Assembly (NCBI GenBank): GCA_900772745.1
Contig: CAAGRV010000045.1
Span: forward strand, 1-22,879
Source of the DNA: Clostridia bacterium
Lineage (GTDB): Bacteria; Bacillota; Clostridia; Christensenellales; UBA3700
Length of the DNA: 22,879 nucleotides
Reading direction: 5' to 3'
The position numbers were made by a program, and so were the translations under genes. The notes beneath the pieces are model-generated. The model was not told the origin of the DNA. It did no database searches and worked only from the letters and a program-made list of their open reading frames with translations. Within the stretch, counting starts at the first letter, position 1; each line of letters opens with the position of its first letter. Positions 20,710 through 22,879 of this stretch are shown here, piece after piece.

Positions 20710-21384
20710 ATGGTAAAAATCAAGGACGAAAAGTGGAGAGAACTTCTCCAAGCCGAGGGCGATAAACAATATTTTGTCAAGTTGTGGCACAGCGTTATGC
20801 AAGACTATGCCACCCACACTTGTTTTCCGCCCAAAGAAAAGATTTTTCGCGCGCTTGACTTGTGCAGTTATGATGACGTCAAGGTTGTTTTGTTGGGGCA
20901 AGACCCATATCACGAATTGGGGCAAGCCAACGGACTATGTTTTAGTGTAGAGAGTGGGGTAAAACTTCCGCCATCACTTGTCAACATTTACAAGGCGTTG
21001 GAATATGACCTTGGTATCCAGCCCGACAATGACGGCGACTTGACAGGTTGGGCAAAGCAAGGCGTGCTGATGCTCAACAGCTATCTGAGCGTGAGAGAGG
21101 GGCAAGCTTTGTCGCATGCCAAATGGGGTTGGGACAAATTTACCGACCGCATTATTGAACTTCTCAATATGCACGATACGCCAGTGGTATTTATGTTGTG
21201 GGGAGGTTATGCCAAGTCCAAAGCAAGGCTGGTGACCAATCCAAAACATCTAGTGCTCCAAGCCGTTCACCCAAGCCCGCTATCTTTTTATCACGGATTT
21301 TTGGAGTGTAAACATTTTTCCAAAGCCAATGACTTCTTGAAAAGTCAAGGACTTAGCGAGATAGATTGGAGCAAAAAGAAGTAA
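20710..21384 (+). CDS. ung: Uracil-DNA glycosylase, family 1
   Basis: A 224-residue cytoplasmic repair enzyme that removes uracil from DNA. The catalytic water-activating motif GQDPYH (63-68, D65), K-L-P-P-S-L (85-90), the L-T-G-W-A-K-Q-G-V-L-M-L-N segment (111-123), and HPSPLS (187-192, H187) are all present. L-M-L-N-S-Y-L-S-V-R replaces the commoner L-N-T-x-L-T-V-R, a small variation. ATG 20710 has no SD and follows a consensus -10 box by six bases, so leaderless translation is predicted. No other start fits, as the upstream sequence is promoter. It is the third DNA glycosylase in this window. Confidence 0.97.
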   Translation: MVKIKDEKWRELLQAEGDKQYFVKLWHSVMQDYATHTCFPPKEKIFRALDLCSYDDVKVVLLGQDPYHELGQANGLCFSVESGVKLPPSLVNIYKALEYDLGIQPDNDGDLTGWAKQGVLMLNSYLSVREGQALSHAKWGWDKFTDRIIELLNMHDTPVVFMLWGGYAKSKARLVTNPKHLVLQAVHPSPLSFYHGFLECKHFSKANDFLKSQGLSEIDWSKKK

Positions 21385-21461
21385 AGCTTGCCCAAAGTAG
21401 GCGTATAAAAGCAAAAAAAATGTTAAATATCTTCAAGCGGTAAAAAATTTTTGTTTTTTTA

Positions 21462-21490
21462 TTGCTTTATAATGATTATTATATTATAAT
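21462..21490 (+). promoter_or_regulatory. Promoter of the terminal lipoprotein gene
   Basis: TTGCTT (21462-21467), a 17-bp spacer and TATAAT (21485-21490). A second TATAAT at 21468-21473 lacks a good -35. The gene has a TTAGGAG SD. Confidence 0.6.
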
Positions 21491-21529
21491 TACAATGTTG
21501 TATAGTAATTATCTTTTTAGGAGAATAGA

Positions 21530-22879
21530 ATGACAAAGTTTACAAAATCAATTTTGGTTATCCTCGCAGTCGCAATTTTGTGCATGACTTTTGCTGGTTG
21601 CCAAAATTTCAAATGGGGACCTGTTGGCACAACTTCCAGCGCAGAAGCCATCAACAATGGTTCTTTGGCTGTAAGACAAGGCGATTATCTTTATTATGTC
21701 AACGGACAAGATGACACAAGCAATATCAAGACAGCTTATGACAACCACTTTGGCAAAGCAAGTGTCAAAGGTAGCATTATGAAGAGCAAGATTGACGCGG
21801 ACGGCAATTTGACCGACACACAAGTCGTTGTTCCAAAAATGTTCTACACTGGCAACACCAAGGGCGGATTTTCTATTTTTGGTGAGTGGCTCTACTATGT
21901 ATCCCCAAGCACTCAAACAGACAACAAAGGCAAAGTTTTGACCTCTCAACTCGAATATATGAGAACAAAAACTGACGGCACCAAGACCCAAAGCATTGGT
22001 ATTGTGGAGGGATCGTCACTATCTTACGTGTTCACCCCAACCGCATTGATTTACGTAAAGGGCTCTGACCTTGTCAAGGTATCTTATGACGCCAAGAAGA
22101 TTGGCAAAACTACTACCGTTGCCGAAAAAGTAACCGGCAGTTTGTTCACAGCCCAATCTCAAATGATTTTCTACACCAAGGCGACAAGTGACAAAACTCT
22201 TGCCAACAACGTCGTTTATGCTATGAACGGCGACAGCAAACCAGTAGAAATCATCGGTGACAAGACTTATGCAAGCGGTGACAAGGCAACATTGACCGAG
22301 CAAAAGACAATTTCTTTGATCAAATACGATCCATCAGAAAACGTGCTCTATTATAGCAGAAAAGACAATGACGCAACAGCTCTCGTTGGCACTTATGGTT
22401 ACAAGTTTGCAGATGGCTTTAAGGCTATCGACAAAGCAGGCGAAAAGAGATATGCAGTATCTGCACTTTCATCTTTTGTTCCAGCTGGTTTCGACAAAGG
22501 TCTTGTAGACATATCTTCTGCCAAAATCAAAATGTACAAGCCACTTGCTGATGGCGCAAACGTAGATGATACCACCAAAGAAATAGAATTAAGTGCAAAA
22601 CCAACATACTTGTTTGGCGACAGTACCTATCTATATTATATTGTCAACAACAAACTTGCTAGACTCAACTATGTTGCAGAAAAGCCAGTAGAAGATATCA
22701 TCAGTGACGCCAACATTTCTACCAGCTGGTTTGCACCAACCAAGATTGACAACTTCATCTACTACATTGACGCTGCCAACTCTAGCTATTTGTCAAGATT
22801 TGACTACACTACACTACACTACACTACACTACACTACACTACACTACACTACACTACACTACACTACACTACACTACAC
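21530..22879 (+). CDS. Lipoprotein with beta-propeller-like (DUF5050-like) repeats, partial at window end
   Basis: At least 450 residues of an exported lipoprotein: a hydrophobic signal with lipobox T-F-A-G-C (C24) and a Thr/Ser-rich mature start. The mature part has recurring short strands of the type L-Y-Y-V-N, W-L-Y-Y-V-S, L-I-Y-V-K-G, L-Y-Y-S-R-K, L-Y-Y-I-V-N and I-Y-Y-I-D at intervals of roughly 40-90 residues, as in DUF5050-like beta-propeller domains, so a surface propeller is likely. AGGAG precedes ATG 21530. The frame stays open into an ACTAC tandem repeat (from 22803) and meets no stop before the window ends, so the C-terminus is unknown. Role unknown; cell-surface. Confidence 0.8.
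   Translation, partial: MTKFTKSILVILAVAILCMTFAGCQNFKWGPVGTTSSAEAINNGSLAVRQGDYLYYVNGQDDTSNIKTAYDNHFGKASVKGSIMKSKIDADGNLTDTQVVVPKMFYTGNTKGGFSIFGEWLYYVSPSTQTDNKGKVLTSQLEYMRTKTDGTKTQSIGIVEGSSLSYVFTPTALIYVKGSDLVKVSYDAKKIGKTTTVAEKVTGSLFTAQSQMIFYTKATSDKTLANNVVYAMNGDSKPVEIIGDKTYASGDKATLTEQKTISLIKYDPSENVLYYSRKDNDATALVGTYGYKFADGFKAIDKAGEKRYAVSALSSFVPAGFDKGLVDISSAKIKMYKPLADGANVDDTTKEIELSAKPTYLFGDSTYLYYIVNNKLARLNYVAEKPVEDIISDANISTSWFAPTKIDNFIYYIDAANSSYLSRFDYTTLHYTTLHYTTLHYTTLHYTTLH
22803..22879 (+). repeat. Pentanucleotide tandem repeat (ACTAC)n reaching the window end
   Basis: A perfect period-5 repeat, 77 bases or about 15 copies, inside the lipoprotein reading frame. It encodes Y-T-T-L-H over and over and has no stop in any forward frame. 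It ends only because the window ends. Confidence 0.95.

Noticed and set aside
21385..21461. Possible terminator after ung
   Set aside because: Only a weak GCC/GGC stem and an AAAAAATTTTTG-T7 stretch; no convincing stem-loop plus T run.

Overview
The window looks like a chromosomal contig end from an uncultured, low-to-moderate GC, anaerobic Bacillota (Clostridia-like) bacterium, probably from a gut. The signs are an rpsF-ssb-rpsR operon with strong AAGGAGG-type Shine-Dalgarno (SD) sites, near-consensus TTGACA-17-TATAAT promoters, a flavodiiron protein for oxygen or NO removal, cytoplasmic GH20 and GH29 glycosidases suited to host glycans, and lipoproteins and acidic Pro/Glu-rich membrane proteins typical of uncultured gut Clostridia. 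No complete mobile element was found. The left end carries the remains of a Bro-N gene run into a family of small palindromic repeats.

Layout. 1-540: decayed Bro-N/DinD-like gene and repeats. 577-2157 (-): GH20 hexosaminidase. 2217-2525: no supportable gene. 2633-3599 (+): rpsF-ssb-rpsR with promoter and terminator. 3710-4714 (+): winged-helix/Mrr-type nuclease, convergent with a DUF815-type AAA+ ATPase (4801-6063, -). 6123-6838 (-): mntP behind a yybP-ykoY manganese riboswitch with a readable three-way switch. 6858-7199 (-): small membrane protein. 7403-8800 (+): GH29 alpha-L-fucosidase. 9013-9351 (+): TM2 protein. 9494-10054 (-): GNAT acetyltransferase. 10436-13546 (+): cytidylate-kinase-like protein, flavodiiron protein, AlkD-like glycosylase, hypoxanthine/uracil-DNA glycosylase. 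13670-14824 (+): membrane-anchored protein with four YegP/DUF1508 units. 14881-15287: degenerate 39-40 bp tandem repeat, an inverted repeat and a terminator. 15288-16850 (+): SH3b-NlpC/P60 lipoprotein and thiamine pyrophosphokinase. 17093-19774 (+): 893-residue eight-TM/zinc-ribbon/coiled-coil protein ending in an L15-like domain. 19842-20636 (-) and 20710-21384 (+): divergent PHP phosphatase and family 1 uracil-DNA glycosylase. 21530-end (+): lipoprotein running into an ACTAC pentanucleotide repeat at the window end.

How the genes fit together. Three base-excision-repair genes (alkD-like, hypoxanthine/uracil glycosylase, ung) lie within about 9 kb, two of them overlapping the end of the flavodiiron gene; this suggests coupling of oxygen/NO defence to DNA repair. 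GH20 and GH29 lack signal peptides, so they should act on imported N-acetylhexosamine- and fucose-containing oligosaccharides.

The most striking signal is at translation starts. Four genes (NlpC/P60, thiN, PHP, ung) have no usable SD, and each has a -10 box ending exactly six bases before its ATG, with a -35 box 17 bp further upstream. The first transcribed base would then be the A of the start codon, so these mRNAs look leaderless, in a genome whose other genes nearly all have SD sites. PHP and ung do this from back-to-back promoters. All functions are read from motifs by eye; no database search was run.
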